Shown here one piece after another: positions 10,824 to 23,656 of a DNA stretch of 64,000 nucleotides (position 1 is its first letter; each line of letters starts with the position of its first letter). The translations under genes were made by a program, and so were the position numbers. Source of the DNA: Zygaena filipendulae (Eukaryota; Arthropoda; Insecta; Lepidoptera; Zygaenidae); the NCBI GenBank assembly GCA_907165275.2, contig OU015662.1, positions 1,123,501-1,187,500 of the forward strand. The letters run 5' to 3'. The notes under the pieces were generated by a model. That model was not told where the DNA came from. It did not search any database and saw only the letters and a program-made list of their open reading frames with translations.

Positions 10824-11253
10824 TTTAGGGTTCCGCACCCAAAGAGTAAAACGGGAACCCTATTACTAAAACTCCACTGTCTGTCCGTCCGTTTGTCAGT
10901 CTGTCCGTCTGTCACCAGGCTGTATCTCATGAACCGTGATAGACAGTTGAAATTTTCACAGATGATGTATTTCTGTTGCAGAGTAAAATAAATACATAAG
11001 GGAGCTCCCATACAACAAACGTGATTTTTTTGCTCGTTTTTGCTCGATATTGATAACAGCAACAGCTGGTAGATGCTTAAAATATTCACATAATCTTTAA
11101 TTTGTATATTCACTTTAAAAATAAATAATTAAATTAAAATAAAACAATACATTACAATACAAAATCCTCTCCCGTACAACCGACATGGTTTTTTTTGCCA
11201 TTTTTATAGATAAGGAACCCATCGTGCGCGAGGCTGACTCGCACTTGATCGGT
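10824..11253 (+). repeat. Lepidopteran interspersed repeat with GGTTCCGCACCC head
   Basis: The element starts with AGGGTTCCGCACCCAAAGAG, continues through a CTGTCCGTCCG-rich block and CAGGCTGTATCTCATGAACC, and ends CTGACTCGCACTTGATCGGT. I recall this as a very common dispersed element of moths and butterflies. An AT-rich internal stretch appears inserted or diverged. There is no coding capacity. Confidence 0.7.
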
Positions 11254-11718
11254 TTTTAGAGTTGAAGCTGCACTTCGATTAGACAATTAAGTAATAGATA
11301 CGAGTTTTATTTTTAATGAGACCTTTCCAACGATAGATATTATATACATTATCATATTACTAAACAAGGGAAGGGCGTCCTGCGTATTTATGTTAATCAC
11401 AATCTAACGTCTAAACTATTTGAAAAACATAGGTACCTTAGTACCTACTTACTTCGAAGTGATAATTGTTATTTTCCAAACACAAATTCCAAACACTTTA
11501 CACAGTTCGAGTTACATCAATGCTTTGGACTGTCCGCGGTTTTGGTCCACGGAGGCAGAGCGCAGGCGCGCCGTCGCACCAATATGCAGACAAACTGACC
11601 GCACGGCGACCGTCTATAACGATTGTTCGATATACATTGCTTCCTTCAAACCTAACCGACGTATAATAAACACTTCACAACATAAAAATCTACTTGATCC
11701 CACACTAATCTATATCTA

Positions 11719-11852
11719 AGCTTGTGTCGTGGAAACCAAGCAAACGTGGTATACTATTACCTATACTGCAATATAAACACGCCCAGACTGGGTGGAACTC
11801 CGTGTTCAGCACACAAAGTCTACCCCCACCAGGAATCGAACCCGGAACTTCC
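11719..11852 (-). mobile_element. tRNA-derived SINE, reversed, shortened
   Basis: Reverse-complement copy of the SINE at 2253-2555: CTTGTGTCGTGGAAACCAAG at the left and a B box in reverse (GGAATCGAACCCGGAAC) at the right. The A-box end is missing. Confidence 0.75.
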
Positions 11853-11909
11853 TAAAAATCTAAATACTTACCTAACTTAGACTTATTAAATCCTTTTAAA
11901 TCTTATATT

Positions 11910-12100
11910 ACTTATATAAAAATGAATTGCTGTTCGTTTGTCTCGCTAAAACTCGGGAATGGCTGGCCCGATTTGACTAATTTTGATCTTGGAATATTCG
12001 TGGAAGTTCAGGGAAGGTTTAAGAAGTAGAATAAGCTACTTTGGATTTCCTGCGGGAATTCCGAACTCACGCGGGTGAAACCACGAGGCACAGCTATGTA
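11910..12100 (-). repeat. Metulj-like SINE, diverged subfamily, reversed
   Basis: TTTCCTGCGGGAATTCCGAA followed by CTCACGCGGGTGAAACCACG and GGCACAGCTA marks the head of the element in reverse. The body (GAATGGCTGGCCCGATTTGA) matches the variant found in tandem at 38.9-39.2 kb. Confidence 0.7.
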
Positions 12101-14790
12101 TGTACCTATAAATAAAACTTATTAATAAAAGTGTATAAACTTGGTATTATCTTTATTAGATGAAATTTAGCTGTAACATAAGACGTTTTAAGAGATCTAA
12201 TTTATTTCGTCTGAGCTCTATAGGTAACTAGGATTTGAAACTTCATTACTAATTTTAATAGCAGAAATGTACTCTAAACTAATGTATTTAACAGTTCATA
12301 ACAAAGTTTCATGGTAGCAAGTCATTTTATTGATTGGCGCAAGCGCTCATCCGATTTGGATTTCGCGACCCTTTGAATAAAGGGATTTAAAGGGATATTT
12401 GAATCGAATAAGGGGCTGACAGATGTATCGTTGACTCTTTCCTTCTGTAAGCTGTTCGTGGACAATGAAAAGGAAAGAGTTTTTGCAAAAGTTTATTCGA
12501 TGGGAAAGTCATAGCTACAATAAAGTGCCTAGGTAAATTTAAGATTTAAAGATTTTTTTCATTACAATACTTTATAAAAGTTCGCCCTTGTTAGTAACGA
12601 ACTGCTTTTTATTATCAGTATATTTTATATTATTATTTCTAAAACATACAAATTATTTAAAAAATAAACTCTGATTACGCGGTTTATTTCGTAATTTTGA
12701 GTAAAATTTGTTTAGTAAAATGCCGAATGCCAATATGATGGTAACTTCTGGGTGGGATATGTAGGTACCTAAGTAAATTTAATTTTTTTGCGTAAATTTT
12801 TGTATGAGAAAAATATATAGTAGGTAGGTTAATGAATGTACACTTTTTTAAATTAATGGATAAGTAAACAATAAAAAAGGCCGATACCTACTCGGATCGT
12901 ATCTTGTATGAAAAAATTGATATTGAAAATTAGTAGGTCCGAAGTCTAACCACCCTCATCCATCCACCATAATAAAAAAAATTATCAAAAAAAAATATTA
13001 GTGCTGACGCCCCCATAAGGCCTGTAGGCCTGTAGACCTGTCCATAGGGAGCTAGTAAGATGAGAGGAGCAAGGGAGAAAAGTGGAGCAGTGTAAGAGCA
13101 GAGCTACGGTACACAGATGCCCCCGCACGCGCGGATATCGCGTTATATTTTTTGCATTTGCTTCCTCGCTCGGTGCTCCGCTTCCTTCTTTCCATGTACA
13201 AGGTAGATCCATGGATTACGGTTCCCTCCGCATTCTAGCTCCGTATAGTTCACTGATTGTGTGTATATTCCACCGATATAAATGTATAAAATTAAATTCT
13301 TCTCCGCAAACACAATGTCTGCTAAAGCTTTTACGTTTAGTTCAAAGTTTTCCCCAGCACCGCTGTAGGTACTCCGCTTACCGTTCTTACTCGCTTCAAT
13401 GGAGTGGTAGCCTTACTAGATGACGTCAACAAGATGGCGTCTCCATTGATAAACTGTCATGGCGGCGGCGCTGAGGCGCGAAATGCGCAGGTTCCCGGAG
13501 TTATAATAACATCATCGTTTTATATTTTAGTGATTTGTTAACGTTACGACATCGATTCTACATAGTCGGGAAGTCGTTAAGACTAAACACATTTAGACCG
13601 CGGGTTTGCGCGACAAGCAATCATTTCTGTTTGGTGTTCTTGATGGTTCCTTGGGGTCGATTCTATTCACGAGAAACACAAAACCATCTAGTCACCCCTA
13701 ATTTACTTGTCGCTATACGGTCATACGGTCGTATGTGATCTCCACCATTATCGATGCAGGAGAAATGTCTATTATTATCGTTATACACATTGATATACTA
13801 TCGTAATATAGTTTTTGAATCGATAGTCATAATATTGTACCTGAGTATTCCGATGCAACTGTTGGTAAAAGGAAACATTTTCCTCGAGCCCATGGCAGTT
13901 TCACTTCAAAAAGGTATAAAACATAAACCTTTCCGTTACTTAAATAAGAGGTCGTAACGTGTGGAAGAGCTTCGCAATATGTAATATGTATACAACCTTT
14001 TTCAGCTATCGTAAAGTAATACCTTCAACAGATGCCGTCTCGTCGGGCATCCGGGCAGACGTCCGCGGCTTACTAGCTTACAGCCGTGTGCACGCGCGTC
14101 ACTCACGTCATTTTATAAATTAAAATATTTTTATCACGATATTTTGTACATTTATAACGCGATTTTAGAGTCTTGATTTATTTCCCTTAGAAAAATAATA
14201 ATAATAAAAAAATACAGCTAACTAATAATAAATTGAAACGAATTTATAAAAAAACAAGTACTTTGCATAATAAATACCTATTTTGTAGAAGATTTTTTCA
14301 GACTTGGTAAGTTGCAAAATTATTTTATAATTAATCATAATTTGATTGAATTGTATTTGATTAAAATGTTATAATAAATGATCCGGTCTGTTTGCGAACG
14401 CTTTTCACGAAAATAAAATTTATTTTACTTAGGTTAGGTAGGTATAATGAAATGAAAAGAAATATTTTTATTGTAACTTGAGTTATTCCAACTTAATACT
14501 ACTTTTAAATATGAGGCTACAATAGGCGATCTTATCACTAAAAAGTGATCTCTACCAGGCTACCCTAGAGTAGAGGAGACAAATTAAATGAGATAAGATA
14601 CAAACCTACATATTATTTTTATTTGGTTAGTATTTGGTTATAGGTACCTATTTCATTTAGGATAGTAGATCAGTTCATCCCATTTCTAGCAGTTTAAACT
14701 TTCTCATTACAAAGTTATATGCATTACAAACTAAAGCTTAAAACAGCTACGGTTTCGTAGCAAAGTGCTACGACAATCATCTATACTTAA
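12101..14790. other. Gene-free stretch, partly GC-rich
   Basis: 12.1-12.96 kb is AT-rich with nothing recognisable. 12.99-14.11 kb has scattered CpG-rich segments (for example AAGATGGCGTCTCCATTGAT at about 13430 and CGTCTCGTCGGGCATCCGGG at about 14036). These could be a promoter or 5' UTR region, but no ORF or splice-linked exon supports a gene. 14.1-14.79 kb is AT-rich. Confidence 0.45.
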
Positions 14791-14794
14791 TACT

Positions 14795-14950
14795 GATATT
14801 AAAAAGAGCTAAAGTTTGTGAGTTTGTGAGTTTGTGACGTTGTAGAATATCTCTCTGGATTTATTGAACTGATCCTGAGTGATGTAGGGAACTTTTATCC
14901 CGAAATTCCCCTCGGGAACTCCGAAAGGACCGCAGGCGACAGCTAGGTAT
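14795..14950 (-). repeat. Metulj-like fragment with a short tandem repeat
   Basis: A reversed fragment with CCCGAAATTCCCCTCGGGAA. Its tail side carries three direct repeats of GTGAGTTT. Confidence 0.6.
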
Positions 14951-15724
14951 TAAAGATAAATTCGTAGCGAGTATTATTACAATTTTGGTATTTTACTGCT
15001 TCATGGTTCGTGGTACTTGGTAGGTACCTATCCTTAATTCCTTACTAAACGACCTATGTTTAAAAAAAAATATAATAAAGTGACTTTTCTCGAATAAAAC
15101 ATACAGAAAGACCTTATAAACTTTATTATCAACTTGCAATATTTGCAAGTTGAATCTTCTGCAGTTTTCATCAAATTTTGCAATTCATTTTTCAATACCA
15201 CCTTCTGTTATCCGATTGAGATGAAATTTGGCGTACTCATGTAAGTTCGGTGGCAATGCAATATTATGGTACCTACCTACCACCGAGCTGATCTGATGAT
15301 GGAGCCAGGGTGTAATGAACGAAACTTCCTGATGGCAAATGGTAGGACGGTTGAGTTTGAGTATAGTTGTTTATGTTGTCATGAAAATAAAAATGGATTG
15401 AATCATGAAACATCCCTCTTAGGTACATTAGATTTATCGAGATATTTATACCTATCTCTGTTCAAATTTTTATGCTAAATTGATTTTATCGATCTCTTAG
15501 TAATGGAATGTCAGGGCAAAGATAATATAATCACTACGTTTTATGTTAGAGTCTCGTACTTACGAAAGCATAATATTTATTTGAAATTGAGTTCGAAGGA
15601 AGAAATCTATTTATGCTCACCGGGTTCTCATTTTTTCAGATATTATTGCATTGGGTCCTATTTTGATGTTGCTATTGATTCCCATTTTGAAAGAGTACGG
15701 TCGTACATATTATATATCTAGGTA

Positions 15725-15910
15725 CTATCGGTTCCCCGCAGTTTCACCCACGTTAATTTCAGAGATCTCGCGGGAATTTCGGGATAAAAAGTAGCCTAAG
15801 TTACTCCTTATAACATCAGCTATCTGCCAATGAAAGTCCCGTAAAAATCGGTCCAGCCGTTTCAGAGTTTCCCCGGAACAAATACACAGAAAAGACAGAC
15901 AGAGAAAAAA
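15725..15910 (+). repeat. Metulj-like SINE copy
   Basis: CCCCGCAGTTTCACCCACGT at the head, then ATCGGTCCAGCCGTTTCAGA and CAGAAAAGACAGACAG. It belongs to the CGGTCCAGCCGTTTC subfamily also seen at 18922-19170 and 46028-46180. Confidence 0.75.
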
Positions 15911-16137
15911 ATTAAAAATAGATTTTTTTTTATGTTAGTACCGCATATAATTTCGTATTCATTTAGTGAAAAGCTGTTACTTAATTTGAACTTACAAACA
16001 GACACTTCAATTTTATTTATATGTCTAGATAATATATGGACTGTTATGAATAAAAATAACTGGCTAAAAAGCATTCGTGACTTATAAAAAACTACAATAT
16101 GACACTACCGGTACTATGGTAGGTACCTCAGGAGAAT

Positions 16138-16590
16138 AACTAAAGCAAGTTATTCTAGTTATTCTTCTGAGTATGGTACTAACCGCGCATATACGATGTT
16201 TAATTGACAAGTGTCAGAATGACATGGGAGTTGGTAGGTAGCTCAGAAGAATATTATTCTTCTGAGGTAGGTAGGTTATTCTTCTGAGGTAGGTATTTTT
16301 TACTTAATAAAAAAGAAGAAGAAGAAGGTAGTTTTTACATTTTTTACATTAAAAAAATGTAAAAACTACCTTCTTCTTCTAACTAAAGCAAGTTACTCTA
16401 GTTATTCTTCTGAGTATGGTACTAACCGCGCATATACGATGTTTAATTGACAAGTGTCAGAATGACATGGGAGTTGGTAGGTAGCTCAGAAGAATATTAT
16501 TCTTCTGAGGTGGTAGGTTATTCTTCTGAGGTAGGTATTTTTTACTTAATAAAAAAGAAGAAGAAGAAGGTAGTTTTTACATTTTTTTAA
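16138..16590 (+). repeat. Tandem duplication, 243-bp unit, with a hairpin at the junction
   Basis: The segment beginning AACTAAAGCAAGTTA at 16138 recurs at 16381 with few differences, including the block TACTAACCGCGCATATACGA. Between the copies the polypurine run AAGAAGAAGAAGGTAG is followed by its inverse CTACCTTCTTCTTCT, forming a hairpin around TTTTTACATTTTTTACATT. No ORF. Confidence 0.85.
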
Positions 16591-17160
16591 TGTACTTTAC
16601 AGTGATTGCCATATCCATGACCAGTGGAACCATCCACTCCCACTGCAATTATAAAGTACCTAGATAATAACAATGACATTATAAGTATTAATCGATCTTC
16701 GATCTAAGTAAGTACACAAAGTGTGAAATGACAAACATATTGTTTGAAATTAAATCAAGCGACTATTTTATTTATCCCTTTCGATAGCAATAAAAATAAA
16801 CGAATGAATAAGTAAGTGTTGAATTGCCGTTAAGTACCTACTTCTTCGTCGACAAGAATAATTTACTCCAACTTATTATTTAAATTTATTTCCAGAATTT
16901 TCCCTGTAACACTTATTCAGTAGCTTATTGTAAAGTTTAATTTTGAAATGACTTTCTATTTTAGGAATTTTGTTATTTCTGCGAAAAGGTTAGTTAAATT
17001 GTTACGTTGCAATGTAGGCGGTATCCGACCTTAAAATTCATATAACCATGTTGATTTTACGATACTGTGCTCAAGTACATACTTTGAACGTGTTCTTTAG
17101 ACGATTTTTTTTTGTAAGTTGTTTTTGATCATGATAAACCCGAGGTTTATACACGTTTAT

Positions 17161-17407
17161 GCGCAATCTATTGCGATTTATCGCATTTAATTCTGACAAT
17201 GTACCTACGTATTGTTAGGAATTAAAGTAATTATAGCGAAACACCAATGACAAATTAGATTCCCCGAGATAAAACACGGTTCCCTCTTCAAAATCAGCTT
17301 CTTTCTTGGAAAACAAAATGGATGCTGAACGGCGGTAAAAAAATCGAATAAAAAAACGAGATAATAGGCGTCCACTCGCTGCGACCTCCACCGGTCAACA
17401 ACCGTAA
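17161..17407 (+). repeat. Two-copy repeat, copy 1
   Basis: The segment from CGATTTATCGCATTTAATTC to CCTCCACCGGTCAACAACCG is shared with 32138-32369 in the same orientation. It includes the block AGGCGTCCACTCGCT. It is not one of the common families here and the termini are not clear. It could be a dispersed TE fragment or a segmental duplication. Confidence 0.75.
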
Positions 17408-18237
17408 ACTTCATTGTTTTGTGTTGTGTCCGTTTCGTCAGTGTAAAACATCTGACATTTATTTTTCTAAATATTTTCATACAAATTAATTAGCATCTAG
17501 TAATAACACTGGTAAACAAACCCATTCGACTGGCTGATTGGGTTTTTGTCACAATGTAACAAATCCGGCATCAATGTGTCCGTAGCACATGCGTAGCGGG
17601 CGTAGCGCTTGCTACGTTTATTAGTTATGGATGGTAGCCTAGTATTTCGAATCCGTGAAAAGCTCTATTGAGTACCCTTTGGATTGGAGTCTTTATGACT
17701 AGCTGGCGCCCGCGATTCCAACTGCTAAAATTTCGGTTTTTTTTTTGGGACAATGACAATAGGTACCTTTTATCCTACATCTGATATCAATGAAACAGAG
17801 TAAGATTGTATTTTGCTTCGAACCCAACCAGTGAAAACCGTATGAAAATCTATTTTGTAATTTTGTAATGAGCAGTCTGAAAGACAAGCGTTTTAGATTT
17901 TTTTTATTCCTGCTGCTCTTCTTTTACGACTCCCTCTCAATTTTTAACCGACTTAAAAAAGAAGGAGGTTATAATATGTTCGGCTGTATGTATGATTAAA
18001 AGCCTATTTATTGGATAAAGCATATTACTCCGTAAATGAATTTTATGTGAAAACTATATATAGAATTTATTCATATTTTTAGATATTTAAGTCACCTTGA
18101 CATTTCTATTTTATTACTATTTTGTATTAATATGATTATATTTTATATTGTATCATAATACTATATTCTTTGACAATTGTACTATTCTCTGTGACATTTT
18201 GTTAACACTGATAGTACGAAATAAAATAAACTAAACT

Positions 18238-18385
18238 AATGAGTAAATCGTGTTTTAAAATCATAATATCACCATTTTGTGTCAACATTTTTTTATGTTC
18301 AAAATTTTTTTGGTATTTAAACAATGTAATAAGGTAAACACATCATTAAAAAACGTTCTATATCTTAATGAAGCGTTTTGTATAA
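18238..18385 (+). repeat. Fragment of the 237-bp MITE
   Basis: GAGTAAATCGTGTTTTAAAA through TTAAAAAACGTTCTAT matches the interior of the MITE at 1471-1708. Neither terminus is present. Confidence 0.75.
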
Positions 18386-18856
18386 AAAAAAAACTAAATT
18401 GAACTATGAGTTTTATGATAGATATATATATGTATATTTGCGTTAAATTTTTGAATAAAATATTTATTGCTTGTTCCGTATAAAGGCATAAAACAGGTAG
18501 CAGTACCTACACGAAATTATCCATTTGACGTCATTGGGAGGTATTGATTATTCTATTATTGGAAGTAATTCTATCTGTACACCCAACTGCCAAGCGCAGA
18601 GGCATTTCGGAGTCTGTTCCATATATGTATAATGCTTGTACATTATTAATATGTGAAATAGGATCACTAACACCGCTTTCAGATTACAGACTTGTACAAA
18701 ATTAAAGTAGGAAAAAGTATTCAAGCATTATTATCAAGTTGATATAATTGATTGGACTGAGCTCCTCAGCTGGCTTGAATTTAATTAAATTCATAATTTC
18801 GATTTAATTTAACAAATTATAACAATTTCTTTGTAGGTTCTTATAATTAATCTCAT

Positions 18857-18916
18857 AATGGGCTTGTGAACCAAATTTTAGTTTTTAGTCCGTCTTGTAG
18901 ATTAATATTTTTTGAC
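18857..18916 (+). repeat. Left-end fragment of the GTGACGTCAC MITE family
   Basis: GGGCTTGTGAACCAAATTTT then TTAGTCCGTCTTGTAGATTA are the first 60 bp of the family described at 45266-45588. Confidence 0.65.
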
Positions 18917-18919
18917 TAG

Positions 18920-19170
18920 TAATGCCCCGCGGTTTCACCCGCGTTAATTTCAGAGTTCCCGCGGGAATTCCGGGATAAAAGTACCCTATGTGTTAATCTG
19001 ATGTATAAGCTATATTATTGTAGTTTCATTTAAATCCATCCATCCAAAATCGGTCCAGCCGTTTCAGAGATTACCCGGAACAAACAGACAGACAAAAATA
19101 TAAAAAAAAACTTAGAAGATTTTTTATGTAAGTAACGTTTATATCTACTTTCATATGCATTTAGTGAAAA
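18920..19170 (+). repeat. Metulj-like SINE copy
   Basis: CCCCGCGGTTTCACCCGCGT at 18924, GGAATTCCGGGATAAAAGTA, then CGGTCCAGCCGTTTCAGAGA. Confidence 0.85.
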
Positions 19171-19774
19171 GCTGTTAATGTATGAATTATATCAACGGTA
19201 GAAAAGAAGCATTATGATTTACGGTAAAACTTAATTAGCTTGAGTGACACGTCTTTGTTTGCGTAAGTTATAGTGGGGTCCACAGAGAAAATAAATTAAC
19301 TAGAGATGACATGTAGGCGGGGCAGGCGCGCCACGGTTGCAAAGGAAGTTAGAGTTAATTGCTCTAACTTGCTCAAAACTTCTTATGCTAGTATCCCTAG
19401 TATATTTTCCACAATATTCTCAAAAGTAACTAAGTAAAAACGTAGCCAAAAAGCGTTTAATACATTTATTTACGTTAATGAATGTTTTAGTGCGCGATGA
19501 ACAGTTTTGTGTGCGAAAATCACCCGGCGACACTAGTTTTCACCTGTTTTCTTACTAGTCGATGTCCCTTCTATCAGTTATTTTCTGTTCTGTGGTGGGG
19601 ACTCCACATCGACGTATTCTCGAGTTAAACGCGCATTTGTATTCATAATTGTCTATTAACTAGACTTTGTAATAAGAGCTATTCACAAGGAGTTACGAGC
19701 GAAATGCTTTATTGCCAATTACTTATTTCAATCAACGACTCCGTTTGTATTTAAAATTGAAAATCCCTCTGAAT

Positions 19775-20076
19775 AGGGATGTTGACGACTTTTGAAAATC
19801 AAAATTCTAATTAGTCCGTCAGTTAGAAAATGAAAAGTCATTAGACACGATTTTTTTATTTTTCGAATAAATGAAAATACACAGAGGTAAAGCGCATTAA
19901 AATTTAGGGTGGGGGCTCGTGACGTCACTTGCAGCTACAAGCCGGTAACGTCACGCGAAATTTCAACTCAATATTGTATCGCCATTATTTTTTGATTACA
20001 TAAAAAAAGAAAAAAAATACGTGTCCAATGTTTTTTATTAATATACAAGACGGACTAAAAAAAATTAGTCAAATAG
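19775..20076 (-). mobile_element. GTGACGTCAC MITE family, reversed copy
   Basis: GGGATGTTGACGACTTTTGA at the left and AGACGGACTAAAAAAAATTA at the right, with the central CTCGTGACGTCACTTGC and AACGTCACGCGAAATTTC. About 300 bp, no ORF. Confidence 0.8.
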
Positions 20077-20139
20077 CCTATTTAGTGAAACTTTCGAACA
20101 ATATGACCTAGACTATGTATATGACCTAAACTAACTATT

Positions 20140-20390
20140 ACCACGCGGTTTTGCCTGGGTGAATTTCGAGACTTCCTCGAGATCTCTAAAAATATCCTGT
20201 GGCATTGTATGTTTTGTTTGTTTGTTACGCTTTCACGCCTTGAATACTCAACCGATCGTCATGAAAGTTTGCATACACGTTTTCAGGGGTATAAAAAAGG
20301 ACATAGGGTACTTTTTATCTCGAAATTCCCGCGGAAAATCCAAAATTAAATTAGCTGCGATACAAATGGCACGTTCTATTTTTTCATGAA
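20140..20390. repeat. Two abutting Metulj-like fragments in opposite orientation
   Basis: A forward head fragment (ACGCGGTTTTGCCTGGGTGA, from 20140) is followed by a reversed copy (TTTGTTACGCTTTCACGCC to AAATTCCCGCGGAAAATCC, ending about 20345). Confidence 0.65.
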
Positions 20391-21655
20391 GATATTTTGG
20401 ATAATTATTCCATCTAAAATGGATGTACCTATGTTTTGTTTCTTTCAGATTTGAATCGAGATTCGAATACTAAATACCGTCCTTCAATGTGTTCTTAGAT
20501 TAGTCTTATAAATTGTATATATAGGTATATATGGGATTCAACAAGTTCCCTTTTAAAATGCAAGTCAGGCGATCCCAAACGTGCGTGACCTTGGCCATCC
20601 CTAGACACGAGCTCATATTATGATAAACCTACATAAAGTAGGAGCTATACATCTTCTATCTTATATACAGGGTGTCAGGTTAGACGAGGGATATATTGAA
20701 ACCCTTGATTAGGTATTATTCATGCTTACAATTGTATAAGTACCAATAAAAATATAATTGAATAAAAAAAACATTAATGAATCACAGAGAAAACTTTAAA
20801 TAAAAACGTGGAGCCAACGTGGAACCTTTCCATTTTACAAAAGATAAGGCTTGACCAATGATCCGCCAGCGCATCGGCTATGTACTTGCGTGCTCAATAT
20901 TCGTGAAAAATTTTTACATCGATTTTTTCGTATGTTTACTATATTTGTGACAAGAATCGAATACTGAACAACCTCTTTCAATATATCACTCGATTTACCT
21001 TACAGCCTGAAGAGAAATCCCATGCCTCAGTTCTTGCCCGCTCATCTCTGAAGTTACTGAAGTTTACTGAACCGATTTCAATGAACTTTTGCATAGTATG
21101 TGTATACGTATAATTAAGTCCAAGTTGAAGATAGGACAGTTTTCATATTGGGATTCCCGCGGGAATGCCGAAATTCATGTAATTTTTGTATTTCTGCATT
21201 AAATTAAGTAGTGTGAATTATCGCGACTAATTTTAATTTATAAAAATCGCATTCGAGACCGTTAGAACAACAGATATAAGTATAGGTAAAGGTAATTAGT
21301 ATGTTATTAGTTTTCAGACATTTCCATTTTGAATTCCTTTTGTAATTAATTAAACTCTATTTTAAATAATCTGCGTAGCTGAAGATTAAAAGATTAATAG
21401 TATTTAAAATAACGAGTGGGTATTGGGTAACGATCGAGTAACGATCTATCATTATTTTACAATTTAGAATTGGATGCCAAATTATATCTATGAATGCTTA
21501 ATTAAAGTGAGATAAATTGAATTGTTAATATGATAATATAATATTATTATGGATTGAATAATAAGAAATATGTAGGTATGTAAAAAATATAAGTTCCGGA
21601 ATTATTGCAATACCTGAAAAGGTTCACTAATTTGTAAGCACAATACTTATAATAT

Positions 21656-22668
21656 TACTAGCTGTCCCGCGCGGTTTCACCCGCGATAATTTCGAAGTTC
21701 CCGCGAAATTATTCCATACAAACTTTGCAACCGCTTTCATCCCCTTAGGGGTTGAATTTTCAAAAATCCTTTCTTATCGGATGCCTATATGTCATAAAAA
21801 GAACACACCCTCCAAGTTTCATATCTCTACGATCAGGGGTTTAGGCTGTGCGTTGATTCATCAGTCATTCAGGACAAAGCATTTTTTATATATAATATAC
21901 TAGCTGTCTCCCGCGATTTCATCCGCGGTAATTTCGGAGTTCCCGCGGGATTGCGGGAAAAAAGTTCTTTGTACCCCTGACAGTAGCTGTTCCCCACATT
22001 AATTCCTGAGTTCCCGCGGGAATTCCGGGATAAAAACTATCCTATCTCTTAAGTTGGCCCATATTATAAATGGTTACAAAATTTTATCAAAATCCGTTCA
22101 GTAGTTTCGGAGTCCATCGCGGAAAAACAACGTGACACGTGATTTATATATATTAGACTAGCTGTCCCCCGTGATTTCATCCGCGGTAATTTCGGAGTTC
22201 CCGCGGAGGTTGCGGGAAAAAAGTACTCTATGTCCTTCAGTTCCCGAGGGAATTCTGGGATTAAAACTGTCCTATCCATTAAGTTGGACCATATTATAAA
22301 TAGTTGCAAAATTTTATCAAAATCCGTTCAGTAATTTCGGAGTCCATCGCGGACAAACAACGTGACACGTGATTTATATACTATACTAGCTGTGCCCCGC
22401 GATTTCTTCCGCGGTAATTTCGGAGGTTGCGGGAAAAAAGTACTCTATGTCCTTCTTTGTACCTCGACAGTAGTTTACGGTGATTAGGTGTTCCCCGCAT
22501 TAGTTCCGGAGTTCCCACGGGAATTCTGGGATGAAAACTATCCTATCTTTTAAGTTGGACCATATTATAAATGGTTACAAAATTTTATCAAAATCCGTTC
22601 TGTAGTTTCGGAGTCCATCGTGGACAAACAACGTGACACGTGATTTATATATATTAGATTAGATGTAA
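21656..22668 (+). repeat. Four head-to-tail Metulj-like elements
   Basis: Successive heads begin near 21658, 21899, 22156 and 22384, each starting TAGCTGTC or TAGCTGTG followed by a GCGGT/GCGAT core. The last three share the tail GACACGTGATTTATATA. The unit is about 230-255 bp, so this is a true tandem array rather than chance clustering. The second unit also has an internal duplication of its TTCCCGCGGGAATTCCGGG block. Confidence 0.85.
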
Positions 22669-22735
22669 CATCTGATTTGCAATGTACACTTAATTGCAAT
22701 AAATATTTGATTGATTGATTGATGTCTCCAATTTG
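22669..22735 (+). mobile_element. Possible LINE 3' tail
   Basis: GTACACTTAATTGCAATAAA then ATATTTGATTGATTGATTGA has the form of a truncated non-LTR element with a short tandem 3' tail (ATTG)n. Confidence 0.45.
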
Positions 22736-23439
22736 TACCAATAATATAGGTACTCAAATAAATAATAATAAATAAAAAAAACATTACCTACGCTACGTCT
22801 CAAATCAAATAACGAACGCCCGCGAGTTGCCGCCAGAAACCGCCCGGACTCCGGAGCATCCCCGGGAGGGTTCCCTCCAATCGAAACGGAATTAGGTCGT
22901 CCCTATTCAGGCGTATGGAAGTAGATAATAAACACAGTCGCCATCTTCTATGAATAAATGCTACAAGTGTTCGTTTGAAATGAGAATTTAATGGAGGTGT
23001 TAGGACGCCATGTTGAATTAGGCTTATTGTACCTATCTACAGTGAAAGCAACGTTTCTATTATTATATGTTTAGCTTCAGTGATTTTACAGCTATTATAA
23101 TATCAGTCAATCAGTCAGTTAGGCCATTACAGTGGTGAAAGTAAGCTACAAAGCCTTTTTAGATACTTCATTTTAAAAGCTAGAAACCGATAACAGCATA
23201 CCTAATATGTAAAAAAATATTAACAGTGTTAATTCAAAACCGCCAAAGATTTTGGAGCAATGATGATTTTCAAGAAATGATGCAGAAAAAATTTAAACAT
23301 TTTTTTTTACATAGACAACTATCTCCTTTTCTGTATGTAGGTACTCTTGATAACCTTTATGCAAAATTTCACTATGATCGGTTGAGTAGGTACCTATAGG
23401 TACTTAAGTAAGCGTGAAACCGTATGCAGTTACAATATT

Positions 23440-23656
23440 ACTAGCTTTGCCCCGCGGGTGAAACCCGCGGTAATTTCGGAGTTCTCGTGGGAATTCCGGG
23501 ATAAAAAGTACCTTAGGTCCTTCTCTGTACCCCTGACAACGTGCATGCCAAGTTTCATCCAAATCCGTTCAGCCGTTTTTGCGTGATGGTGTAACAAACA
23601 TCCAAACATCCAATTATACAAACATCCACATTTTCACATTTATAATATTAGTAGGA
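23440..23656 (+). repeat. Metulj-like SINE, full length
   Basis: Head near 23442 (ACTAGCTTTGCCCCGCGGGT), body with AAATCCGTTCAGCCGTTTTT, tail ATTTATAATATTAGTAGGAT ending near 23656. Confidence 0.88.

Noticed and set aside
13082..13423. 113-codon plus-strand ORF
   Set aside because: No recognisable domain, atypical composition, no splice context; left as an unexplained CpG-rich patch.
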